From an uncultured Odoribacter sp. (GTDB lineage Bacteria; Bacteroidota; Bacteroidia; Bacteroidales; Marinifilaceae): a stretch of DNA of 6,399 nt. Location: NCBI GenBank assembly GCA_934725835.1, contig CAKVCR010000172.1, forward strand, positions 1 through 6,399, read 5' to 3'. The position numbers were made by a program, and so were the translations under genes. Positions within the stretch are counted from its first letter, which is position 1. Each line of letters starts with the position of its first letter. Below, one piece after another: positions 1 to 5,948 of the stretch. The notes beneath the pieces are model-generated. The model was not told the origin of the DNA and ran no database searches. It saw only the letters and a program-made list of their open reading frames with translations.

Positions 1-561
1 GGTTATCAGGGGCTGGCAAGTCATGGGGCAGCTATTGGTATTATTGCCGGTTTGTGGTATTATTCCAAGAAGGTAAGCAAGAAGTCAATATTTTGGATTT
101 TAGATAGAGCTGTTATTCCCATTGCTTTAGCAGGTTTTTTTATCCGTATGGGTAATTTGATGAATTCAGAGATTGTGGGTGTTGTGACTGATGCTCCCTG
201 GGGATTCTGTTTTGTCAATTCGGGTATGGAAAATCCTGAATTACCGCGTCATCCGGCTCAATTGTATGAAGCTATCTGTTACTTAATCAGTTTCTTTATA
301 TTATTGCATATTTATTGGCGTACGGATTTGAAAAAGCGGATGGGTTTTATTTTCGGTTCGTTTTTAATACTGATTTTCACCGCCCGGTTCATTATTGAGT
401 TTGTGAAGGAAGTTCAAGAACCATGGGAAGCCGGTATGGTGTTGGATATGGGACAAATTTTGAGTATTCCATTTGTTATTGTCGGAGTGTTTATGTTGTG
501 GTATAGCGGTAAACAGATAGATACCGGAACGAAAATTCCACAGGATATGAAAAAAAAGTAG
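1..561 (+). CDS. lgt: Prolipoprotein diacylglyceryl transferase (Lgt), 5'-truncated
   Basis: Lgt is an inner-membrane enzyme that moves a diacylglyceryl group from phosphatidylglycerol to the lipobox cysteine of prolipoproteins, the first step of lipoprotein maturation. The window opens in frame 1 inside the gene; 186 codons are visible and the N-terminal part and start lie upstream. The fragment begins with GLASHGAAIG, whose His (fragment residue 8) fits the conserved HG motif (His103 of E. coli Lgt). Next comes RMGNLMNSE (residues 49-57), matching the Lgt signature R-x-G-N-x-x-N-G-E except Ser for the second Gly. HPAQLYEA (84-91) and ARFIIEFVKE (128-137) are also family hallmarks; the Arg of the latter fits essential Arg239. 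Several hydrophobic segments alternate with these loops, as expected for a multi-pass protein. The C-terminus is a short lysine-rich tail. The next gene starts 2 bases after the stop, implying co-transcription. Confidence 0.96.
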   Translation, partial: GYQGLASHGAAIGIIAGLWYYSKKVSKKSIFWILDRAVIPIALAGFFIRMGNLMNSEIVGVVTDAPWGFCFVNSGMENPELPRHPAQLYEAICYLISFFILLHIYWRTDLKKRMGFIFGSFLILIFTARFIIEFVKEVQEPWEAGMVLDMGQILSIPFVIVGVFMLWYSGKQIDTGTKIPQDMKKK

Positions 562-563
562 AT

Positions 564-1034
564 ATGTACGAGAAGAAGTTTATGGATGAGGCTATTCGTT
601 TAGCTAAGGAGAATGTGAAGAATGGGAGTGGAGGTCCTTTTGGGGCTGTGGTTGTAAAGGATGGAGAGATTGTTGCGGCTTGTGGAAATTCTGTGACACC
701 GAGCAATGATCCGACAGCTCATGCGGAGGTGAATGCTATTCGGGAAGCCTGTCGTAAATTAGGCACATATCAACTGGATGGATGTGAAGTGTATGCCAGT
801 TGTGAGCCTTGTCCAATGTGTTTGGGGGCCATTTATTGGGCGCGTCCATCGAAAGTCTATTATGCATCTACAAAAGAAGATGCTGCAGATGCAGGGTTTG
901 ACGATTCGTTTATTTATAAAGAGATTACCATGCCTGAAGCTGAGCGTTCTATTCCTTTTTTGAAGGTGGAGGAAAAAGAGGCTGGCGAAGAGTTCCGTAT
1001 GTGGAAAACGTCTGTGGAAAAAGTGGAGTACTAA
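564..1034 (+). CDS. guaD: Guanine deaminase-like nucleoside/base deaminase
   Basis: A 156-residue zinc-dependent deaminase of the cytidine/deoxycytidylate deaminase fold, probably converting guanine to xanthine in purine catabolism in the cytoplasm. The zinc site is complete: His53 and catalytic Glu55 in TAHAEVNAI, and Cys83 and Cys86 in EPCPMCLGAIYWA. From memory of the family, the protein follows Bacillus subtilis GuaD very closely along its whole length. Shared features are the same length, GGPFGAVVVKDG near residues 23-34, SNDPTAHAE, the YWARP segment and AGFDDSFIYKEI at 110-121. It also ends in the aromatic EY of GuaD, which helps close the active site in that enzyme. The ATG at 564 fits this alignment; Met7 would trim the first helix. 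It starts 2 bases after lgt. The main alternative is another substrate (other purines or nucleosides), since relatives of this subfamily vary. tRNA adenosine deaminase TadA is less likely given the GuaD-specific C-terminal half. Confidence 0.92.
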   Translation: MYEKKFMDEAIRLAKENVKNGSGGPFGAVVVKDGEIVAACGNSVTPSNDPTAHAEVNAIREACRKLGTYQLDGCEVYASCEPCPMCLGAIYWARPSKVYYASTKEDAADAGFDDSFIYKEITMPEAERSIPFLKVEEKEAGEEFRMWKTSVEKVEY

Positions 1035-1042
1035 TAGAGGTG

Positions 1043-1047
1043 GGAGG
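1043..1047 (+). promoter_or_regulatory. Strong Shine-Dalgarno site for rmuC
   Basis: GGAGG lies 6 bases before the rmuC ATG at 1054, with a further GAGG at 1037-1040. This is a textbook ribosome binding site and supports that start. It stands out because the other genes here have weak or no such sites (for example before engB and xseA), as is usual in Bacteroidota. Confidence 0.7.
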
Positions 1048-1053
1048 TGTGTT

Positions 1054-2349
1054 ATGGAAATTGTCATATTTTTAGGAGGAATATTGTTGGGAGGTGTCGT
1101 GGCATTTTTGATGACACATGGCAGTAAGAGAGCTGTTGAGAGCCGATTGTCCAGTATGGACGCAGATGTACAGCGTTTACGCTTAAAGGAGGAGCAATTG
1201 CAGGAGGAGAAAGTACGTCTTGTTTCTGAAACGGAACGTTTGAAAGAGAGTTTACGCCAGACAGAAGAAAAACTTGCTACACAAAAAAAGGAAATAGGCG
1301 AAATCAGCCAGTTGATGACAGAGCAGTTCCGTAATATGGCAGGAACAATTTTAGAAGATAAATCCCATCGTTTTACGGAAACCAATCGAGAAAATATTGA
1401 AAAGATTTTACAGCCTTTGAATAAGGATATTGAGGAGTTTAAAAAGAAAGTAGATGAAACTTATCATAAAGAGGCTACTGAACGCACGTTATTGGAAAGG
1501 AAAATTACAGAGCTGGTGCAGTTAAATAATCAAATTCGTATTGATGCAGCAAATTTGACCAGTGCGTTGAAGGGAAACTCAAAGGCTCAGGGAGATTGGG
1601 GTGAGATGATTCTGGAACGAATACTGGAAAATTCCGGTTTGACAAAAGGAAGGGAATATTTTATTCAAGAAACGTTGAAGGATCAGGATAATCGTGTGGT
1701 TTACAACGAAAACGGTAAAGCGATGCGTCCGGATGTTGTGGTGTTGTATCCGGACAATCGTCGGGTGATTATAGATTCGAAGGTGTCATTGACTGCCTAT
1801 GTGAATTATTGTAATGCAGAGACCGATGTAGAACGAGATAATGCTTTGAAAGAGCATTTACATTCTGTCCGTAAGCACATTGATGAACTGGCTGATAAAG
1901 GTTATGACAATTGGGCAGATAATACGCTCGATTTTGTGATGATGTTTATTCCCAATGAAGCGTCTTATGTCTTAGCCATGCAACACGATTCTGCTTTGTG
2001 GAGCGATGCATATCGAAAACGTGTCTTGCTGTTAAGTCCTGCCAATTTGATTGTATCGCTGAAACTGACAGCTGATTTATGGGCTCGTGAATTTCAAAAT
2101 CGCAATGCTCAGGATATAGCAGAACGAGGAGCAAAACTATATGATAAGTGTATCGCTTTTTTTGAAAGTTTTCAGACAATAGGAGATTGTCTTTCGAAGA
2201 CCCAGACGGTGTATGAACAGGCGCTTGGACGTTTGAAAACCGGTAATGGTAATATTGTTTCGCAGGCAAAGAAACTGCACGAATTGGGTGTCAAGTCGAA
2301 AAAGGCAGGGAAGGATATTCCCCATAGTTTGACAAATGGAGAGGAGTAG
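1054..2349 (+). CDS. rmuC: DNA recombination protein RmuC
   Basis: A 431-residue RmuC family protein. In E. coli, RmuC limits inversion at short inverted repeats; its biochemical activity is not settled. Residues about 3-21 form one hydrophobic N-terminal membrane anchor (IVIFLGGILLGGVVAFLM). A highly charged, Glu/Lys/Arg-rich coiled coil follows at about 24-95, with more heptad-like helix to about 165. The conserved RmuC domain begins near SALKGNSKAQGDWGE (170-184) and carries RPDVVVLYP (225-233), VIIDSKVSLTAY (238-249), FIPNEASY (298-305) and LLLSPANLIVSLK (325-337). The spacing of Glu184, Asp227 and D-S-K (241-243) resembles a PD-(D/E)xK nuclease core, so a nuclease role is a reasonable inference, not shown. 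The protein likely sits on the inner membrane with its domain in the cytoplasm. It follows guaD by 19 bases and precedes engB by 30. Length and domain order look normal for the family. Confidence 0.95.
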   Translation: MEIVIFLGGILLGGVVAFLMTHGSKRAVESRLSSMDADVQRLRLKEEQLQEEKVRLVSETERLKESLRQTEEKLATQKKEIGEISQLMTEQFRNMAGTILEDKSHRFTETNRENIEKILQPLNKDIEEFKKKVDETYHKEATERTLLERKITELVQLNNQIRIDAANLTSALKGNSKAQGDWGEMILERILENSGLTKGREYFIQETLKDQDNRVVYNENGKAMRPDVVVLYPDNRRVIIDSKVSLTAYVNYCNAETDVERDNALKEHLHSVRKHIDELADKGYDNWADNTLDFVMMFIPNEASYVLAMQHDSALWSDAYRKRVLLLSPANLIVSLKLTADLWAREFQNRNAQDIAERGAKLYDKCIAFFESFQTIGDCLSKTQTVYEQALGRLKTGNGNIVSQAKKLHELGVKSKKAGKDIPHSLTNGEE

Positions 2350-2358
2350 ATAATAATT
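2328..2358 (+). promoter_or_regulatory. Weak promoter-like element before engB
   Basis: TTTG at 2328-2331 is followed after 19 bases by TAATAATT at 2351-2358. The spacing suits the Bacteroidota -33/-7 arrangement (TTTG, then TAnnTTTG), but the -7 half matches poorly. The same stretch also reads TTGACA (2329-2334), 16 bases, TAATAA, close to a sigma-70 consensus of other bacteria. It overlaps the end of rmuC and could be chance in AT-rich DNA. Confidence 0.22.
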
Positions 2359-2379
2359 ATTAATTCAAAACAGACGATT

Positions 2380-2988
2380 ATGGATATATTGAAAGCTGAA
2401 TTTGTAATGAGTAATTCAACGGTGGCTAAATGTCCGGCCCCGAATCGTCATGAATATGCTTTTATCGGACGTTCTAATGTCGGCAAATCATCGTTGATTA
2501 ATATGCTGACCAATAATAAGAAGTTGGCAAAGACTGCTGCCCGTCCGGGAAAAACACAGTTGATTAATCATTTTTTGATAAATGATTCCTGGTATATGGT
2601 TGATTTACCAGGGTATGGATATGCCCGTACTTCAGAAGGGTTGCGAAGGCAGTTTGAAAAGATGATTCGTGATTATATTCTGAAACGGGAGAATCTTATT
2701 TGTCTATTTGTATTGGTGGACAGCCGGCATGAGCCGCAAAAGATTGACCTTGAATTTATGGAGTGGTTAGGTGAAAATGGAGTGCCTTTTGTGATGGTAT
2801 TTACAAAGGCTGATAAGTTGACTACAACGCAGCGGTTGAATTGTATAGACAACTATCATCGGGCCATGTTGGATACTTGGGAATCGACACCGATAGCTTT
2901 TATGACATCTGCCGAAAAACGCTTGGGACGTGAAGAACTGTTGGATTATATAGATGAACTGAATCATTCTGTGAAGTTGGAACAATAG
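2380..2988 (+). CDS. engB: Ribosome biogenesis GTPase EngB (YihA/YsxC)
   Basis: A 202-residue TRAFAC-class GTPase of the EngB/YihA/YsxC family, usually essential and needed for late assembly of the large ribosomal subunit; the septation defects behind its older description are probably indirect. All nucleotide-binding motifs are present: G1 GRSNVGKSS (30-38), the switch I/G2 segment ARPGKTQ (54-60), G3 DLPGYGYA (75-82), G4 TKAD (142-145) and G5 TSA (176-178). The single-domain architecture and length of about 200 residues are typical. The N-terminal segment MDILKAEFVMSNSTVAKCPA resembles Bacteroidota orthologues and supports the ATG at 2380; no clear Shine-Dalgarno precedes it. The gene lies 30 bases after rmuC and 25 before xseA, so it may be transcribed with them. 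Nothing is missing or unusual. YsxC-type assignment is secure; confusion with Era or Der is ruled out by the lack of a KH domain and of a second G domain. Confidence 0.97.
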   Translation: MDILKAEFVMSNSTVAKCPAPNRHEYAFIGRSNVGKSSLINMLTNNKKLAKTAARPGKTQLINHFLINDSWYMVDLPGYGYARTSEGLRRQFEKMIRDYILKRENLICLFVLVDSRHEPQKIDLEFMEWLGENGVPFVMVFTKADKLTTTQRLNCIDNYHRAMLDTWESTPIAFMTSAEKRLGREELLDYIDELNHSVKLEQ

Positions 2989-3013
2989 TTGATAACACCC
3001 GATAGAATCAGAT

Positions 3014-4318
3014 ATGCAAGCGGTAACATTATATGAATTGAATAACCGGATAAAAGATGTTTTAAAGCATGGATTTCCGGAAACGGTATGGATTACGGCA
3101 GAAATTACCGAGATTCAACGGAATCGTTCTGGACATTGCTATTTGCAGTTAGCTGATAAACGGGAAGGGGATGATAATATTATCGCTACAGCTCGTGCAA
3201 CAATTTGGGCATTTACTTTCCGTACTTTACAACCTTATTTTGAGACAACAACCGGTCGTGCTTTAGGTAAAGGTATGCGGGTGATGTTGCTTGTGGAGGT
3301 GGTGTTTCATGAATTGTATGGCTACTCTTTGAATGTCCGTGATATAGATCCAACGTATACAATCGGTGATTTAGAGCGTAAAAAGCAAGAAATCTTGAAG
3401 CAGTTGGAAACTGAGGGAATTATAAATATGAATCGTGAATTGCCTTTTCCGCTACTGCCTAAAAATGTGGCTGTGATATCTTCACCGACAGCTGCCGGAC
3501 TAGGTGATTTCATGAATCAATTGATGAATAACCCGTATCATTATCAATTTCATGTGCATCTTTTCCCTGCTGTGATGCAAGGTGATAAAACGACAGAATC
3601 CGTGATTGCAGCTTTGGAAAAAATATATGAATATGAGTCGGTTTTTGATGTTGTTGTATTGATTAGAGGTGGAGGTTCGCAAACGGATTTGAGTAGCTTT
3701 GATACTTATGATATGGCTGCTCACGTAGCTCAGTTTCCATTGCCGGTCATTGCCGGAATAGGTCATGAACGAGATGAAACGATTGTAGATCGAGTGGCAC
3801 ATTTGCGTGTGAAGACACCTACCGCAGCAGCAGTATTTTTGATAGATGCTTTCCATGAACAAGAAGAAAAACTTTTGGCATTGCAAACAGATTTTAAAGG
3901 TTTGGTGGCATCTTTATTGATTGATAGTCAATCTCGTCTGCGGATATTATCCCAACGGGTTGGATATGCATCTTCGGCTTTTGTTGCACAACATTCACAC
4001 GATTTAATCCAAACGTTAACTCGCTTGGAGAATCGAGTGACTTTAGGCCTGGCTAAGCGGGGAAGTCTGTTAGAGCGGATAGAACAAGATATGCAACGTT
4101 ATGTATCGGCAATTCTGACAGAATACAGGCAACGTTTGGAGTTGGCAGCAACTACAGTGAAATATGTGGATCCTCGTAATGTGTTAAAACGAGGATATTC
4201 TATTACACGTTTAAATGGTAAGGCGGTAAAAGACATTACAGAGTTGTCCTCGGGTGATTGTTTGGAGACTCTATTGGCAGGGGGAACTGTAAAGAGCGTT
4301 GTTATTGATAATAATTAA
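3014..4318 (+). CDS. xseA: Exodeoxyribonuclease VII large subunit
   Basis: XseA is the catalytic subunit of exonuclease VII, which degrades single-stranded DNA from both ends to short oligonucleotides without needing a metal ion and takes part in DNA repair and mutation avoidance. The 434-residue protein has the usual layout. An N-terminal OB-fold DNA-binding domain spans about 1-115 (VWITAEITEIQRNRSGHCYLQL at 25-46). The catalytic domain spans about 140-285, with VAVISSPTAAGLGDF (152-166), VLIRGGGSQTDLSSFD (215-230) and GIGHERDETIVDRVAHLRVKTPTAAA (248-273). A long helical coiled-coil region, about 280-385, binds XseB. The C-terminal segment contains LKRGYSIT (391-398). The catalytic signatures differ slightly from E. 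coli (GHERDETIVD for GHETDVTIAD), which I take as lineage variation. The small subunit follows 12 bases later. The start at 3014 gives the expected N-terminus, though no clear ribosome binding site is seen. Confidence 0.97.
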   Translation: MQAVTLYELNNRIKDVLKHGFPETVWITAEITEIQRNRSGHCYLQLADKREGDDNIIATARATIWAFTFRTLQPYFETTTGRALGKGMRVMLLVEVVFHELYGYSLNVRDIDPTYTIGDLERKKQEILKQLETEGIINMNRELPFPLLPKNVAVISSPTAAGLGDFMNQLMNNPYHYQFHVHLFPAVMQGDKTTESVIAALEKIYEYESVFDVVVLIRGGGSQTDLSSFDTYDMAAHVAQFPLPVIAGIGHERDETIVDRVAHLRVKTPTAAAVFLIDAFHEQEEKLLALQTDFKGLVASLLIDSQSRLRILSQRVGYASSAFVAQHSHDLIQTLTRLENRVTLGLAKRGSLLERIEQDMQRYVSAILTEYRQRLELAATTVKYVDPRNVLKRGYSITRLNGKAVKDITELSSGDCLETLLAGGTVKSVVIDNN

Positions 4319-4330
4319 AAGAAATAGGAT

Positions 4331-4537
4331 ATGTGTGAAGAGAAGAAACTAACATACAAAGAGGCAATGACCGAAATAGAGAGTATCGTTGCTAAGTTGG
4401 AAGATAATCAGTTGGATGTTGATGAACTGAGTGCTAATGTAAAACGCATTTCTGAATTGATAGCTTTTTGTAAATCAAAATTGCACGATACCGAGGAAGA
4501 GGTTGATAAGATTTTGAAAACGATAGACAATCAGTAA
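4331..4537 (+). CDS. xseB: Exodeoxyribonuclease VII small subunit
   Basis: A 68-residue protein of the XseB family, the small subunit of exonuclease VII. Several copies wrap around the coiled-coil arm of one XseA and control its activity. The sequence is almost entirely helical and charged. It shows the family core LTYKEAMTEIESIVAKLEDNQLDVDELSANVKRISELIAFCKSKL (about residues 7-51), with the typical L-E-x(n)-L-D-x-D-E-L pattern. The C-terminal half (DTEEEVDKIL) fits the second helix. Length is within the usual 60-85 residues. It lies 12 bases after xseA, a common arrangement that would favour balanced production of the two subunits, and 4 bases before dacB. The identification rests on both pattern and position; nothing is odd. 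Confidence 0.95.
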   Translation: MCEEKKLTYKEAMTEIESIVAKLEDNQLDVDELSANVKRISELIAFCKSKLHDTEEEVDKILKTIDNQ

Positions 4538-4541
4538 GGAA

Positions 4542-5912
4542 ATGAAGAAAGAACTTTTGTTGATTGGATTGTTATGGGTTGGGCTGTGTGGATATGGACA
4601 ATCGGCAGCATTAGAGGAATTGTTGAATACGAATGGTATTAAGAATGGAGCTGTCAGTATATCGGTCAAGCGGGTGTGTGATGGAGAAGAGATTGTTTCC
4701 CATAATTCTGGGATGGCATTGACTCCGGCTTCTGTTGCGAAGATTTTGCCTACGTGGTTTGCGTTGCAGGAAAAAGGTGGTAAATACCGTTATCGTACAA
4801 ATGTATTTTATACAGGAGAAATAAAAGAAGGTATATTATATGGTGATATAATTATTTCTGCATCCGGTGACCCGACTTTAGATTCTCGTTTTTTTCCGCA
4901 CTACTCATTTGTAAAAAAACTGGTTGCTGAAATCCAGCATGCCGGTATCACACAAATTAATGGCAGGTTGTTGGTGGAAGGAGCTGAGAAAGGTACAGAT
5001 ATTCCAGGTTCTTGGGTATGGGAAGATATTTCCAATTATTATGGAGCTATTTATTTGCCTTTTAATTATAGAGATAATACTTGTGTCTTTGATTTTCAGA
5101 CAGGAGCTGTTGATTCTTTGGCAAAATTGGTATCTGTTAACCCTGCTTTACCGGGGATTGAAATCTTGAATAAGGTGAGAGCCGCTGCCGGTAATCGAGA
5201 TAATGCTTGGATATATGGAGGACCTTATAGCACGGTATTGTGTGTAAAAGGGACTTTACCGGCGAACCGTAAATCTTTCAAGATAAAAGGGGCATTGCAT
5301 GATCCTGCAGCAGTTTGTGTCAACGAATTAGAAGATTCGCTTGTCAGCAAAAAAATTAAAGTGGATAATAATGTTATTGTTGATACTGCACGGATAAGAT
5401 TGACATATTTTGATTCTCCGTGTTTGGATGATATTGTTTTTCATACGAATAAAGCGAGTGTGAATCTTTTTGCAGAAGCAATGGGACGGTTGGTAGGAGG
5501 AAAGGAATGGCAAAGAGGAGTGTCTGCTTTATTGGATAAAGCAGGGATAAATACTCAGGGAATTACTCTTTATGATGCCTGTGGTTTATCTCCATTAGAT
5601 GCTTTGCCGGCTCGGGTTTTGACAGATTTGTTGGTATATATTGGTCAAAGAGAACATACAGCTTTTTTAGCTTCACTTCCTAGGGCCGGTGTCGATGGTG
5701 GATTGGCAGGTTATAGTCATGTCTATCCGCAATTGAATAATAATTTGCAGGCAAAGACAGGTTCTATGTCCGGAGTACGCTGCTTATCCGGATATCTAAC
5801 TAATAATAAAGGCGAACGTTTGGCTTTAACAATATTGGTAAACCACTATACTTGTACGGTGGCTCAGTTGCAGAGAGCTGTTGGTAAATTTCTTTCCTGC
5901 TTGATGGAATAA
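4542..5912 (+). CDS. dacB: D-alanyl-D-alanine carboxypeptidase/endopeptidase (PBP4, peptidase S13)
   Basis: A 456-residue class C penicillin-binding protein that trims or cleaves peptidoglycan cross-links in the periplasm. A signal peptide covers about residues 1-19 (MKKELLLIGLLWVGLCGYG), with probable cleavage before Gln20. There is no proper lipobox, because Leu precedes Cys16. The three active-site motifs are present: S-V-A-K (nucleophile Ser64, Lys67), S-V-N (306-308) and K-T-G (405-407). Other family markers are ISASGDPTL (105-113), WEDISNYYGA (160-169) and NNLQAKTGSMSGVRCLSGY (400-418). Length is close to that of E. coli PBP4 (477), so the inserted domains between the first two motifs are kept. 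Oddities: the usual DGSGLS after the SxN motif reads DACGLS (345-350), and the mature protein has nine cysteines. The start follows xseB by 4 bases with AAGGA only just upstream of the ATG, implying co-transcription or translational coupling. Confidence 0.95.
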   Translation: MKKELLLIGLLWVGLCGYGQSAALEELLNTNGIKNGAVSISVKRVCDGEEIVSHNSGMALTPASVAKILPTWFALQEKGGKYRYRTNVFYTGEIKEGILYGDIIISASGDPTLDSRFFPHYSFVKKLVAEIQHAGITQINGRLLVEGAEKGTDIPGSWVWEDISNYYGAIYLPFNYRDNTCVFDFQTGAVDSLAKLVSVNPALPGIEILNKVRAAAGNRDNAWIYGGPYSTVLCVKGTLPANRKSFKIKGALHDPAAVCVNELEDSLVSKKIKVDNNVIVDTARIRLTYFDSPCLDDIVFHTNKASVNLFAEAMGRLVGGKEWQRGVSALLDKAGINTQGITLYDACGLSPLDALPARVLTDLLVYIGQREHTAFLASLPRAGVDGGLAGYSHVYPQLNNNLQAKTGSMSGVRCLSGYLTNNKGERLALTILVNHYTCTVAQLQRAVGKFLSCLME

Positions 5913-5924
5913 TTTGTAAATTTG
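5893..5924 (+). promoter_or_regulatory. Candidate Bacteroidota promoter for tdk
   Basis: TAAATTTG at 5917-5924 matches exactly the Bacteroidota -7 consensus TAnnTTTG. Twenty bases upstream, TTTC at 5893-5896 is one change from the -33 consensus TTTG. Transcription would begin near 5930-5932, leaving a leader of roughly 18 bases before the tdk ATG. The upstream half lies inside the end of dacB. The location in the widest gap of the window supports it, but AT-rich chance matches are possible. Confidence 0.42.
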
Positions 5925-5926
5925 TA
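5911..5926. repeat. 8-bp perfect tandem repeat
   Basis: AATTTGTA occurs twice in direct succession (5911-5918 and 5919-5926), beginning in the dacB stop codon. The second copy supplies most of the candidate -7 element of the tdk promoter. It may be a regulator site, a duplication, or chance in AT-rich DNA. Confidence 0.6.
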
Positions 5927-5948
5927 CGGGTTAAAAAAATACAGTGAC

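Noticed and set aside
759..1385. A 208-codon open frame on the - strand across guaD and rmuC
   Set aside because: It runs antisense to two securely identified genes, has no recognisable domain, and its Ser/Cys/Phe-rich translation is what the reverse of a Glu/Lys-rich coding strand gives.
2351..2362. Palindrome TAATAATTATTA as a terminator after rmuC
   Set aside because: It is made only of A and T, has no loop and no following T run, so it would not form a stable RNA hairpin.
3500..3886. A 128-codon open frame on the - strand inside xseA
   Set aside because: It lies opposite the catalytic domain of xseA, and its His/Ile/Ser/Cys-rich translation matches no family I recognise.
4575..4601. Possible lipoprotein signal in DacB (Cys16), tempting because lgt is nearby
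   Set aside because: The residues before Cys16 are V-G-L, and Leu at -1 breaks the lipobox rule of Gly, Ala or Ser. A signal peptidase I cut before Gln20 fits better.
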